From contig JAIBCN010000051.1 in assembly GCA_019694155.1 (NCBI GenBank), positions 1-35,779 of the forward strand: 35,779 nucleotides of DNA, given 5' to 3'. Under the pieces are notes generated by a model. That model saw only the letters and a list, made by a program, of their open reading frames with translations, ran no database searches and was not told where the DNA came from. Position 1 is the stretch's first letter. Each line of letters starts with the position of its first letter. Below, piece by piece: positions 8,177 through 16,401 of the stretch. The position numbers and the translations under genes were made by a program. This DNA comes from Vicinamibacteria bacterium. Lineage in GTDB: Bacteria > Acidobacteriota > Vicinamibacteria > Fen-336 > JAGNNV01.

Positions 8177-8910
8177 AGATGAGCCACCATTTCATAAACG
8201 GTCCAAGCGAGCCAGCCAAGCGCGCCCGCCCCGAGCACTGACACGACGGACGGGCGGGTGAGACGTGAACTCGAATCGAGCGACCAGACGCCATCCATTC
8301 CCACCTCGACGCCCCGCGGCAGATCCTCGAGAGACAACAGGACTTCCCCTGTCGATGGGCTCGCGAGGCCGGGCGGATTCGCCTTGGGCGCAGGAACGCC
8401 ATCCCTCATGGCCTGAATGGAGATCGACGCCATCCGCCAGGCGGCCTGCGTCATCATCAGGACAAAGAGGGGGAAGAAAAGCACCGCGAGGGCGCCACGG
8501 TGCAGGGGCCCGGTGCGGGCGTCCTCTATCCGCGTCACTTCCGGATGATCGCGAGGCCACTCGATGCGGACCTCATCCCCGATGCGGGGCCGCGAACCCA
8601 CGAAGTGGGAATTGCCGCTCTCCTTCTTCCCTCCGCGTTCGAACTCGAAGTAGACGCGTGAGACCGTCTGCTTCCCTTCCTGGTACCCACGCTCCTCCGC
8701 ATTCACCACCGTACCCTTGACCCCATCCACCGCGCCCGCGAAGAGGAACCCCCTCCAGTCGGTGTTCGGGACAACGATGGCGGCAAGCAGCGCGGTAAGC
8801 GTGAGGAAGAACATCAGGCCTTCCAATCTCGCCAGCCTGACCAGCAGGCGGACGTCTCCAGGCACGTCCCGGGCGGGGGGCTGCAGGCGAAGCAGATCCG
8901 CGGATTGCAT
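8173..8910 (-). CDS. DUF3592-like membrane protein
   Basis: 245 aa from ATG 8910. A hydrophobic segment (LMFFLTLTALLAAIVV, about 32-47) precedes an extracytoplasmic module. That module includes VKGTVVNAEERGY, VYFEFERGGK and GDEVRIEWPRDHPEVTRI, the pattern of DUF3592 (a small beta domain between two membrane helices). A second hydrophobic segment follows (ALAVLFFPLFVLMMTQ) and a third lies at the C-terminus. Function unknown. The start at 8910 is chosen because it avoids overlap with the upstream sigma-54 regulator and places TACCAT 8 nt upstream. It overlaps the downstream lipoprotein gene (ATGA). Confidence 0.65.
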   Translation of the reverse strand: MQSADLLRLQPPARDVPGDVRLLVRLARLEGLMFFLTLTALLAAIVVPNTDWRGFLFAGAVDGVKGTVVNAEERGYQEGKQTVSRVYFEFERGGKKESGNSHFVGSRPRIGDEVRIEWPRDHPEVTRIEDARTGPLHRGALAVLFFPLFVLMMTQAAWRMASISIQAMRDGVPAPKANPPGLASPSTGEVLLSLEDLPRGVEVGMDGVWSLDSSSRLTRPSVVSVLGAGALGWLAWTVYEMVAHL

Positions 8911-8918
8911 GCGGATGG

Positions 8919-8924
8919 ATGGTA
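8919..8924 (-). promoter_or_regulatory. Candidate -10 element for the DUF3592-like gene
   Basis: TACCAT on the reverse strand ends 8 nt before the ATG at 8910 and lies just after the stop of the sigma-54 regulator. There is no Shine-Dalgarno sequence. If real, the DUF3592-lipoprotein pair has its own near-leaderless transcript. Confidence 0.35.
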
Positions 8925-8929
8925 GCCGA

Positions 8930-11341
8930 CTACAGGCCGTAACGGACGATCTTCTGATGCAGGGCCTGCCGGGAGATGCCGAGCATCCGCGCGGCCTCGG
9001 CTCGCTCGGGAAAGCGGGACAGGACGGATTTGAGATACGTCCTTTCAAACCCGCCCTTCGCCTCGCTCAGCGGCGGCACGAGGTCGCCCACCGTGTCCCG
9101 GCCGCAGGCGGCGCCCGCCGCTGGGGTATCGGGCCCGCGCCACTCGATCAGGCGTGAATCGGAGAGGAGAACCGCACGGCGCATTTCCTGTTCGAGTTCG
9201 CGCACGTTACCGGGCCATGAATGGGCGGCGAGTCTCTCCTCCGACTGCGGCGTAAGGGCGGCCGCTCCCGAGCTCGCGACTTCGACGAAGCGGCGGGCGA
9301 GGCGCACGATGTCGCGGCCGCGATCCCGAAGCGGCGGCAGGGCGAGGGAGACTCCGCGCAGGCGGTGGAGAAGGTCCTCGCGAAAGCGCCCCTTCGCTAC
9401 CAGATCCTCGAGCCTCTGGTTCGAGGCGGTCACGATCCGGACGTCGGCCCGCCGTTCCTGATCGTCGCCCACCCTGCGGTAAACCCCTTCCTGCACGAAC
9501 CGAAGCAGCCGGACCTGGGAGCGCGGCGAGAGGTCCGCGACCTCGTCGATGAAGAGGGTGCCGCCCTTCGCCCTCTCCACGAGCCCGGGGCGGTCGGCAA
9601 GAGCCCCCGTAAAGGCGCCTCGGACGTGGCCGAAGGTCTCGCTCTCGAAGAGTTCGTCCGACGCGCTCGCCGCGTTGACCGCCACAAACGACCGATCCTT
9701 GCGATGGGACAGATCGTGAATGGCTCGGGCCACCTTCTCCTTGCCGGTGCCCGTCTCGCCGTAGATCACAACCGGAAGACCCGATGGCGCCGCTCTTCGC
9801 ACGATGTCGCTCAGACGTCGAACCGGCTCGGAATCACCGAACAGGCCCGGAAGGAACTCAGGAAAAGCGAGCGATCCTCTCTGCGCCTCGACTTCGCTTT
9901 CCGCATCGCCCCGGCCGGACCGGATCTCGGCCCGAGCGGTGCCGGAGGGCTCGACTCCGAACATCTCCTTCATGTCCGACCTCACGATGGCGAGAATCCG
10001 GAGGTCTCCGAAAGCCTCGACTGCTCCGAGGTGCCCCTGGACCACGTCACCGTAGGGCGAAATGCCGTTCGCGAGAGCGGCGCCGAGTCGCGCCACGGAG
10101 CGCAGGGGCGGATAGAGACTGGGATTCGAGGCGGCGCGATCGAACGAGGGCGCGGCCAGAGAGCGCTCTTTCCGCAGAAGAACCCGTCCGAGGGCGATGT
10201 CGGCGAGCCCCTGCGCGACAGGCCCGGCGCCCTTGATCGAGCCCGCGATCCTCGCCTCCCGAAGGGCCAGCGTCATGTTGGAGGCCGACAGGGCGGCAAG
10301 AGACCTTCGAACGTGGGCCCGCGCGAGGCCACCCGGATCCTGGGCCCCGCGAAAGAAGGACAAAGCCGCGGTCGCCCGCTCGAGGGCGCCTTCCGGATCG
10401 CGGCCGGCGAGCTGCGCATCGGCGAGGAGCAGGTCAATCTCGGCCCGGCACTCGACCGTGCCGAAGCCGCGGCGGGCCACATCGGCGGCTCTCTCGATGA
10501 CCGGCAGCGCCTCGCTGGGCGTGCCCTGGGCGAGGCCAAGCAGGGCCGTGCGACGTCCCGCGCTCAGATGTTCGTGGGGCGAAAGCGTCCGGGCGAAGAT
10601 GCGTCCGGACTGCCCGGCGTTTCTGGCTGCCTCCGCCCAATCGCCGGAGTGGGCCATCAGATCGGCGCGATCGGCGAGCACGCCGGCCAGCGAACTCGCG
10701 TCGCGAAGCCCGCTCGAGAGCCCGCGGGCCCGATCCAGATCGGCCCGCGCTGCTGAAGTGTCCCCTCCTTCCCGCGCCGCCCGCGCACGAAGGAGAAGGG
10801 CCTCGACGAGCCGCTCGCGCTGCCGGCGCGACACCGCGCGGTCGCAAGCACTCGCCGCCTCCCGCGCGGCCCGGGCCAGGGCTCCCGAATGAAGCGCCAC
10901 GTGTGCACGGAAGAGGCTGACTTCGACGCCGGAGGGATCGAGGGGTGCAAAGCGCTCCTCCAGGAGGGCCTCCGCCTCCCGGACCCGGCCGAGACCGATG
11001 AGCGCGCGGAGCCGCGCACTTTCGAGACCCAGGCTCTGGCCGCATCGCGGACCGAGTCCCCTAAGGGCCGCGCTCGCTTTCTCGAGCGCCGTCGCAAAGC
11101 GTCCGAGTCCCAGGGCGATCTCCGCGCCCAGCGCGAGAAATGCCTGGGCCTCCCACCCGGAGGTCCGGCGCCGATGCGCCCGGGCGAGGCGATCCGCTTC
11201 CGCGTGACGACCGCGGGTGACCAGAGAGCGAAGGGTCGGGATCAGAGGATCGCCGGAGGGTGGAAGCTCGAGGGAGAGTTGCATGGCGCTTTTCAGGACC
11301 TTTCCGTGTTGGAAGGGATGGTCCCGTTCATGAGGCCTCAT
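8930..11341 (-). CDS. Sigma-54-dependent transcriptional activator with TPR-like N-terminal sensor
   Basis: 803 aa. Residues about 30-460 are Ala/Arg/Leu-rich helical repeats resembling TPRs, in place of the usual receiver, PAS or GAF sensor. The AAA+ domain (about 500-735) is complete: Walker A GETGTGKE (528-535), sigma-54-contacting GAFTGA (575-580), Walker B GTLFIDE (594-600), the FREDLLHRL sensor/arginine-finger region (653-661) and WPGNVREL (709-716). A Fis-type helix-turn-helix closes the protein (RAEAARMLGISRQALHQKI, about 780-798). It should activate sigma-54 promoters, with input through protein or peptide binding to the repeats (inference). Start uncertain: ATG 11341 or ATG 11284 (MQLSLE); neither has a good Shine-Dalgarno sequence. 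A strong inverted repeat lies directly upstream. Confidence 0.88.
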   Translation of the reverse strand: MRPHERDHPFQHGKVLKSAMQLSLELPPSGDPLIPTLRSLVTRGRHAEADRLARAHRRRTSGWEAQAFLALGAEIALGLGRFATALEKASAALRGLGPRCGQSLGLESARLRALIGLGRVREAEALLEERFAPLDPSGVEVSLFRAHVALHSGALARAAREAASACDRAVSRRQRERLVEALLLRARAAREGGDTSAARADLDRARGLSSGLRDASSLAGVLADRADLMAHSGDWAEAARNAGQSGRIFARTLSPHEHLSAGRRTALLGLAQGTPSEALPVIERAADVARRGFGTVECRAEIDLLLADAQLAGRDPEGALERATAALSFFRGAQDPGGLARAHVRRSLAALSASNMTLALREARIAGSIKGAGPVAQGLADIALGRVLLRKERSLAAPSFDRAASNPSLYPPLRSVARLGAALANGISPYGDVVQGHLGAVEAFGDLRILAIVRSDMKEMFGVEPSGTARAEIRSGRGDAESEVEAQRGSLAFPEFLPGLFGDSEPVRRLSDIVRRAAPSGLPVVIYGETGTGKEKVARAIHDLSHRKDRSFVAVNAASASDELFESETFGHVRGAFTGALADRPGLVERAKGGTLFIDEVADLSPRSQVRLLRFVQEGVYRRVGDDQERRADVRIVTASNQRLEDLVAKGRFREDLLHRLRGVSLALPPLRDRGRDIVRLARRFVEVASSGAAALTPQSEERLAAHSWPGNVRELEQEMRRAVLLSDSRLIEWRGPDTPAAGAACGRDTVGDLVPPLSEAKGGFERTYLKSVLSRFPERAEAARMLGISRQALHQKIVRYGL

Positions 11342-11354
11342 TCAGTAAATGGTC

Positions 11355-11378
11355 TGTGACGCTTCTCCGAGCGTCACA
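11355..11378. promoter_or_regulatory. Perfect 9-bp inverted repeat, candidate operator/enhancer
   Basis: TGTGACGCT at 11355-11363 and its exact reverse complement AGCGTCACA at 11370-11378 are separated by 6 bp. The site lies in the divergent region between the sigma-54 activator and the GT4 gene, 14 bp from the outer start of the activator. Fis-type HTH activators of the NtrC family bind dyads of this size, so autoregulation is plausible. As RNA it could also form a 9-bp hairpin. Confidence 0.55.
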
Positions 11379-11438
11379 CGGCGGGCCGGCGCCCGGGTTA
11401 TGGTGGCCTTTTTTCGCAAGACAGGACTCATCGACTTC

Positions 11439-12533
11439 ATGATCGTCGCGATCGACGTCACGACACTCCGCGGCCGCATCTCGGGTGTGGGCTATTACAC
11501 GGCGCGTATCGTCGAGCACCTGGCGCAGTCCGTGGGCACGGACATCTCCGAACTCCTGCTCCTCTCGAACGGTCCGGTGGAGCGCGCTCTGCCCCCTCAG
11601 GCCCGGCTCGTGCATGGCTTCCGATTCCCCATCCGGTCGGCCTGGATGCAGTTCTTCCTCCCCCTCCTGCTGCGGAGGCTCCGCCCCGACATCGTTCACT
11701 ACACGAACTACCTCGCGCCCGCCCTCCCGGCCGGGGCCTACGTGGTCTCCATCCACGACATGAGCCTCACCCGGACGCCCGAGCACCACACCCTCAAGAA
11801 GCGTCTGCTCACCGCGAGCCTCGTTCCCAGAGTGGCCCGCGGCGCCCGGTTGATCCTCACGCCTTCGCTCGCCACCCGGCGGGATGTGATCGAGGATCTT
11901 AACCTCTCGCCGGATCGGGTGGCGGCGATTCCCTACGCCGCCGCGGAGATGTTCCGCCCGTCACAGGCAGCGCCAGTCGATTCGCGCCTCACCGAGCCCT
12001 ACTTCCTCTTCGTGGGCACCATCGAGCCGAGGAAGAACCTCGTGCGCCTCATCGACGCCTTCGCATCCTTCGCGAGCGAAGTGCGGGGCGTCAACCTCGT
12101 GCTCGCTGGCCAGCGGGGCTGGAAGTGCGAGGAGATCTACACGCGCGCCGCGCGGCCGGACGTGGCGGGACGGACGATCATCCTGGACTACGTCGACGAG
12201 GAGTCGCTGCCGTCTCTCTACTCGCGCTCTCTCGCCTGCGTCTACCCGAGCCTCTTCGAGGGCTTCGGATTCCCGGTGGTGGAAGCCATGGCCTGCGGCG
12301 CACCCGTGCTCACCTCTCGGACGACGTCGCTCGGGGAAATCGGCGAGGGAGCGGCGCTGCTCGTGAACCCGCTCGATACGGGCGCCATCACGACCGGCCT
12401 GCGGGCGCTCGCACGCGATCGGGAACTGCGCGCGGACCTGCGGGCGAAAGGCCTCGCGCGCGCCGCCTCGTTCTCCTGGGCGGAGACCGGCCGCCAGACG
12501 CTTTCGGCCTATCGTCACGCAATCGAGGGGTGA
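11439..12533 (+). CDS. Glycosyltransferase family 4
   Basis: 364 aa from ATG 11439. The N-terminal Rossmann half starts MIVAIDVTTLRGRISGVGYY, the usual glycine-containing donor/acceptor loop, and contains DIVHYTNYLAP. The C-terminal half has FVGTIEPRKNL, the GT4 hinge, and the E-x7-E motif within YPSLFEGFGFPVVEAMACG. Such retaining enzymes transfer sugars such as mannose, glucose or rhamnose in surface-polysaccharide synthesis; the specific sugar cannot be read. Start chosen because homologs begin at this beta strand; AGGA lies 12 nt upstream. It is divergent from the sigma-54 activator and shares the inverted repeat with it. aroC follows after 36 bp, apparently with its own promoter. Confidence 0.88.
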   Translation: MIVAIDVTTLRGRISGVGYYTARIVEHLAQSVGTDISELLLLSNGPVERALPPQARLVHGFRFPIRSAWMQFFLPLLLRRLRPDIVHYTNYLAPALPAGAYVVSIHDMSLTRTPEHHTLKKRLLTASLVPRVARGARLILTPSLATRRDVIEDLNLSPDRVAAIPYAAAEMFRPSQAAPVDSRLTEPYFLFVGTIEPRKNLVRLIDAFASFASEVRGVNLVLAGQRGWKCEEIYTRAARPDVAGRTIILDYVDEESLPSLYSRSLACVYPSLFEGFGFPVVEAMACGAPVLTSRTTSLGEIGEGAALLVNPLDTGAITTGLRALARDRELRADLRAKGLARAASFSWAETGRQTLSAYRHAIEG

Positions 12534-12554
12534 ACGGGCGCTGGCGAGGACTGT

Positions 12555-12560
12555 TAGATT
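12555..12560 (+). promoter_or_regulatory. Candidate -10 element for aroC
   Basis: TAGATT ends 9 nt before the aroC ATG. No Shine-Dalgarno sequence lies between, so transcription would start within a few bases of the start codon. No -35 is recognisable. Confidence 0.45.
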
Positions 12561-12569
12561 CCGCGGTCG

Positions 12570-13757
12570 ATGCGCGTCCTCACCGCCGGTGAATCTCACG
12601 GACCGGCGGTGCTCTGCCTGGTCGAAGGCCTTCCCGCCGGTCTGGAGGTGAAGAAAGACCGGATCAACGCGGAACTCGCCCGGCGGCAGCGCGGGTACGG
12701 CCGGGGCGGACGGATGAAGATCGAGCAGGACGAGGTCGAGATCCTCACCGGGATCCGGCATGGCCTCACCCTGGGCTCACCGGTGACGCTCGCCGTCCGC
12801 AACAAGGACCACGCGAACTGGGCGGACGTGATGTCCCCGGACGTCTTGCCCGAAGCCACGCGCGAGGAGGGCCTCTCGAAGCGCGAGCGGACGTCGCCGA
12901 GGCCCGGTCACGCGGATCTGGCCGGTGCGCTCAAGTACCTGACCCGGGACCTGCGCAACATCATCGAGCGTTCGAGCGCGCGCGACACCGCGGCGCGCGT
13001 GGCCGCGGGCATGCTGGCCCAGTCCGTCCTCGATGTCTTCGGCGTCGAGGTGCGGTCCCATGTGATCCGGATCGAAAACGCGGCAAGTGAATCCCCCGTG
13101 TCCTTCGACGCCATGGCCGAAGCGTCACAATCCGATGTCGGCTGCCTCGACGAGGCGGTCGCCGCTCGGATGCGCGCGGTCATCGATTCAGCGAAGAAGG
13201 ATGGCGACACCGTCGGCGGCGAAATCGAGATGGCGGCGCGCGGTCTTCCTCCCGGAATCGGCAGCTTCGCCCAATGGACCCAGCGGCTCGACGGGCTGCT
13301 CGCCCAGGCCCTCATGTCCATTCCTTCGGTGAAGGCGGTGGCGCTGGGCGAGGGCTTCCATGCGGGGCGGATGCGGGGCAGCGCGTTCCATGACACCATC
13401 GGCTTCACCTCTTCGAAGGGCTTCACCCGCCCCTCGAACCATGCGGGCGGTATCGAGGGCGGCATCTCCAACGGAGAGGAGATTCGCGTGCGCGCCATCG
13501 TCAAGCCCATACCCACGCTGATGAACCGCCTCCCGTCCGTGGACCTCAAAACCCTGGAGCCCTCGCCGGCCGCAATCGAGCGCAGCGACACCTGCGTGGT
13601 GCCGGCGGCCGCCGTGGTGGGAGAAGCCATGGTGCGGATCGTCCTCGCCCAAGCCCTGCTCGAGACCTACGGCGGCGATTCGCGGGCGCAACTGCTCGCT
13701 CACTTCGAGAAGTCCCGCGACCTGCGGGCTTCGACCTTCGGATTCGGAAAGGAATAA
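12570..13757 (+). CDS. aroC: Chorismate synthase
   Basis: 395 aa. Converts 5-enolpyruvylshikimate 3-phosphate to chorismate with reduced FMN, the last common step to aromatic amino acids and folate. The sequence starts MRVLTAGESHG; GESH is the conserved N-terminal FMN/substrate motif. It continues with RQRGYGRGGRM, SPRPGHADLAG (the signature His) and RSSARDTAARVAAG. The full length fits bacterial AroC. It heads a compact forward run with def and fmt, an arrangement of housekeeping genes rather than a pathway operon; aroA and aroK lie 5-6 kb downstream. The ATG has a TAGATT hexamer 9 nt upstream and no Shine-Dalgarno sequence. Confidence 0.97.
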   Translation: MRVLTAGESHGPAVLCLVEGLPAGLEVKKDRINAELARRQRGYGRGGRMKIEQDEVEILTGIRHGLTLGSPVTLAVRNKDHANWADVMSPDVLPEATREEGLSKRERTSPRPGHADLAGALKYLTRDLRNIIERSSARDTAARVAAGMLAQSVLDVFGVEVRSHVIRIENAASESPVSFDAMAEASQSDVGCLDEAVAARMRAVIDSAKKDGDTVGGEIEMAARGLPPGIGSFAQWTQRLDGLLAQALMSIPSVKAVALGEGFHAGRMRGSAFHDTIGFTSSKGFTRPSNHAGGIEGGISNGEEIRVRAIVKPIPTLMNRLPSVDLKTLEPSPAAIERSDTCVVPAAAVVGEAMVRIVLAQALLETYGGDSRAQLLAHFEKSRDLRASTFGFGKE

Positions 13758-13762
13758 CCGAC

Positions 13763-14290
13763 TTGGCAATCAGGCCCATCGTCAAATGGGGAGAGGGCGT
13801 GCTTCACACGCCTTCCGCCATCGTGCCCGCGGTCACGGACGAGATTCGCACGCTCCTCGACGACATGAACGACACCATGATCGCCGCCCCCGGGATCGGG
13901 CTGGCCGCGCCGCAGATCGGCGTCGGGCTGCGGGTGATCGTCATCAACCTGACCGTGGGCGAAGACCCGAAGCAGCTCATCGAACTGGTGAACCCCGAGT
14001 ACATCTCGCGGGAAGGAGAGGTGAAGGAAGAAGAGGGGTGCTTGTCGATCCCCGGCTACGCGGGCTCGCCGGTGCGTCCCCGCTTCGTCCGGGTGAAGGG
14101 CCTTGGCCGCGACGGAGTCGAACGCGTCTACGAGGGCGAAGGCCTCCTCGCCCGCGCCTTCTGCCACGAAATCGACCACATCGACGGGAAGCTCTTCGTG
14201 GATCGCCTGACCCCGCTCAAGCGCGACCTCATGGTGCGCAAGCTCCGCAAGCGGGCCAAGGCGAACGACTGGGACGATTCACCGTCTTGA
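13763..14290 (+). CDS. def: Peptide deformylase
   Basis: 175 aa. Removes the N-formyl group from nascent proteins using a bound metal. All three motifs are present: GIGLAAPQIG (44-53), EGCLSIPG (91-98, metal ligand C93) and HEIDH (135-139, the two metal-binding His and catalytic Glu). The start is a TTG at 13763, with AAAGGA about 8 nt upstream overlapping the end of aroC; no ATG fits the family N-terminus MAIRPIVKWG. The stop overlaps the TTG start of fmt (TTGA). def and fmt are commonly paired, since they remove and add the same formyl group. Confidence 0.97.
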   Translation: MAIRPIVKWGEGVLHTPSAIVPAVTDEIRTLLDDMNDTMIAAPGIGLAAPQIGVGLRVIVINLTVGEDPKQLIELVNPEYISREGEVKEEEGCLSIPGYAGSPVRPRFVRVKGLGRDGVERVYEGEGLLARAFCHEIDHIDGKLFVDRLTPLKRDLMVRKLRKRAKANDWDDSPS

Positions 14291-15237
14291 AGATCGTCTT
14301 CCTGGGCACGGGAGATTTCGCGGTGCCCACCCTCCAGGCCGTCCACCAGGCGGGCCATCACGTGTCTCTCGTGGTGAGCCAGCCCGACCGCCCCCAGGGC
14401 CGCGGGCTAACACTCCGACCGACCCCGGTCAAGGCCGCGGCCTTAGCCCTCGGCCTTCCCGTGTTCCAACCCGAGAAGCTGCGGCTCGATCCGGGTCCCG
14501 TCGTCGGCGAGAGGGCCGAAGTGCTCGTGGTGGTGGCCTACGGACAGATCCTGCGGGAGAACATCCTCGAGTGCGCGCCGCGCGGCGCCATCAACGTCCA
14601 CGCGTCCCTCCTGCCCAAGTACCGGGGCGCCGCCCCCATTCAGTGGGCCATAGCGAACGGCGAGACGCGGACCGGGGTCACGACCATGCAACTCGATCGT
14701 GGCATGGACACCGGGCCGATCCTCCTCCAGAAGGAATGTGAGATCGGACCCGACGACACCACCGCGACTCTCGAACCGCGCCTCGCGGCCATGGGAGCGC
14801 GGCTCCTGATCGAAACCCTCGACGGGCTGAGCCGCGGCATCGTGACCCCGCAGCCCCAGGATGAGAGTCGCGCGACCAAGGCGCCGCTGATCCGGAAGGG
14901 CGACGGCGCGGTCGACTTCACCGAGGAGGCGGCCGCTATCGCGAACCGCCTGCGCGGCTTCTCTCCCTGGCCGGGAGTCCAGTTCCTCCACCTCGGCCGC
15001 TCCATCAAGATCCTGGAGGCGGCGGCCCTTGGCGTCGGCCGAGGGGAGGCCGCTCCCTGCGGGTCCATCCTCGGGATCACGCGCGAAGGCGTCGATGTCG
15101 CATGCGGTGGCGGCTCGACCCTGCGGCTCAAGCGCGTCCAGCCGGAAAGCCGCGGCGCGATGTCCGCGTTCGATCTCGCCAACGGGGCCCAGCTGAAGCC
15201 GGGCTCCATCCTGGGCTCTCCGGGCGTCAGGGCCTAG
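14287..15237 (+). CDS. fmt: Methionyl-tRNA formyltransferase
   Basis: 316 aa. Formylates Met-tRNA(fMet) with 10-formyl-THF for translation initiation. The catalytic domain starts LKIVFLGTGDFAVPTL and contains the folate-binding stretch NVHASLLPKYRGAAPIQWA with the conserved HxSLLPxxRG motif, followed by GMDTGPIL. The C-terminal tRNA-binding OB-fold begins around residue 205 (NRLRGFSPWPGVQ). The start must be TTG 14287, because the conserved first strand begins immediately after it; it overlaps the def stop as TTGA, giving translational coupling. Many relatives have rsmB next; here a PASTA protein follows after 61 bp. Confidence 0.97.
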   Translation: MKIVFLGTGDFAVPTLQAVHQAGHHVSLVVSQPDRPQGRGLTLRPTPVKAAALALGLPVFQPEKLRLDPGPVVGERAEVLVVVAYGQILRENILECAPRGAINVHASLLPKYRGAAPIQWAIANGETRTGVTTMQLDRGMDTGPILLQKECEIGPDDTTATLEPRLAAMGARLLIETLDGLSRGIVTPQPQDESRATKAPLIRKGDGAVDFTEEAAAIANRLRGFSPWPGVQFLHLGRSIKILEAAALGVGRGEAAPCGSILGITREGVDVACGGGSTLRLKRVQPESRGAMSAFDLANGAQLKPGSILGSPGVRA

Positions 15238-15267
15238 GGGGGATCGCGACCGAGCGAGCCCAAAGAC

Positions 15268-15273
15268 TAAACT
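15268..15273 (+). promoter_or_regulatory. Weak candidate -10 element for the PASTA gene
   Basis: TAAACT ends 25 nt before the ATG at 15299, in the 61-bp gap after fmt. There is no clear -35 and no clear Shine-Dalgarno sequence before the gene. It may only be an internal promoter, or chance. Confidence 0.25.
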
Positions 15274-15298
15274 CCACGGCTCCGCGCCCCGAATTCCC

Positions 15299-16003
15299 AT
15301 GCTCCGCAAGCTTCTGGTTCTCTCCCTGGCCGTTTCCTGCGGACTGATCTCGGCCGCCCTCACCCTGCGCATCGTCCGAAATTCCCAGACGACATTCACC
15401 CCGAATCTCACCGGCCGCACACTCGCAGCCGCCACGAACGACGCCGCTCAGCGTCGCCTGCGGGTGAAAGTGACGGGACGGAAGAACCATCCGAAGATCG
15501 CCGCGGGCCGCGTGGTCGAGCAGGACCCCCTCCCGGGCACCTCCATCAAGGAGAACCGAACCCTTCGCGTGGTTCTGAGCATGGGCCCAATGAAGACCAC
15601 GGTTCCCGACGTCCAGGGCCAGGCGCTGCGAAGCGCGCGCCTGCGCCTGGAGGGCATGGGCGTCCCCATCCGCAGGATCATCGAGGCGCCTTCCGCTATT
15701 CCTGACGACACGGTGCTCGTGCAGGTTCCCGAGGCGGGTGTCGTCGAGAATCTCGGCGAAGGCGTCCTTCTGGTGGTGGCGAGAAACGGCTCCATGCGCG
15801 ACTACGTGATGCCGGACCTCATCGGGAAGAGCATCGGCGACATCTCGCAGGCGTTCGAAACCCGCGGCTTCGTCCCTCCCCAGGTTCGCTACAAGAGTTA
15901 TCCCGGCCTCGCCCGCGGGGTGGTTCTCTCGCAAAGCCCCCTCGCCGGCTACCGGCTGAATCCGCGAACGGCGGTGATCTTCGAGGTTTCGCAGGGGTCA
16001 TGA
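15299..16003 (+). CDS. Membrane-anchored triple-PASTA protein
   Basis: 234 aa. One N-terminal membrane helix (about 5-23) is followed by three PASTA domains: about 32-98, 99-163 and 168-233. The repeats are recognisable by VPDVQGQALRSARLRLEG and MPDLIGKSIGDISQAFETRG, each ending in a QxPxxG...V turn-strand. PASTA domains bind peptidoglycan fragments or beta-lactams when attached to Ser/Thr kinases or penicillin-binding proteins; here neither partner is fused. A stand-alone PASTA protein beside fmt is a recurrent arrangement as I recall it in Acidobacteriota. Its role is unknown, probably periplasmic and wall-associated. The stop overlaps the next start (ATGA). Confidence 0.85.
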   Translation: MLRKLLVLSLAVSCGLISAALTLRIVRNSQTTFTPNLTGRTLAAATNDAAQRRLRVKVTGRKNHPKIAAGRVVEQDPLPGTSIKENRTLRVVLSMGPMKTTVPDVQGQALRSARLRLEGMGVPIRRIIEAPSAIPDDTVLVQVPEAGVVENLGEGVLLVVARNGSMRDYVMPDLIGKSIGDISQAFETRGFVPPQVRYKSYPGLARGVVLSQSPLAGYRLNPRTAVIFEVSQGS

Positions 16004-16401
16004 CCTCCCGGCATTCGGTCTCGAAGATCCGCGTGCGCTTCGCGGAGACCGACAAGTTCGGCTCCGCCTACCACGGCGCCTATTTCGCGTGGTTCGAGGT
16101 GGGACGCACCGACTGGCTGCGCGAACGGGGCATGACCTATGTCGACCTGATGGCGAAGGACGTGCACCTGCCCGTGATCTCCACGGAGGCGAAGTTCCTC
16201 CGGCCCGTCGGCTATGACGACTGCATCGAGATCCACACCACGCTCGCGCATCTCACCGGCGTCAGGCTTTCCTTCTCCTACGAGCTGCGCCGCGAGAACG
16301 AGCCGGAAGTGCTCACGCGCGCGCGCACCGAACATGCTTCGGTGGACGGCAGCGGCCGGCCCCGGCGTTTCCCCGAGAACATCCTGAGGCTTCTCAAATG
16401 A
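16000..16401 (+). CDS. 4HBT/YbgC-type acyl-CoA thioesterase
   Basis: 133 aa, one hotdog-fold domain. The active-site helix region ETDKFGSAYHGAYFAWFEVG (16-35) matches the YbgC/4-hydroxybenzoyl-CoA thioesterase signature, with D18 as the likely catalytic acid. These enzymes hydrolyse short- to medium-chain or aromatic acyl-CoAs; in proteobacteria ybgC sits by tol-pal envelope genes. Substrate unknown. The ATG overlaps the PASTA stop by 4 bases, with AGGGG just upstream. The stop overlaps the epimerase start, placing it firmly in an envelope-flavoured operon. Confidence 0.87.
   Translation: MTSRHSVSKIRVRFAETDKFGSAYHGAYFAWFEVGRTDWLRERGMTYVDLMAKDVHLPVISTEAKFLRPVGYDDCIEIHTTLAHLTGVRLSFSYELRRENEPEVLTRARTEHASVDGSGRPRRFPENILRLLK

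Noticed and set aside
9221..10756. Long open frame opposite the sigma-54 activator
   Set aside because: It lies entirely antisense to a clearly real gene. Its Arg/Gly-rich composition is what GC-rich codon-position shadows produce.
11401..11418. Possible sigma-54 promoter (TGG...GGCC...CGCA) upstream of the GT4 gene
   Set aside because: The GG and GC dinucleotides are not at the exact spacing that sigma-54 requires; the best pairing is one base short.
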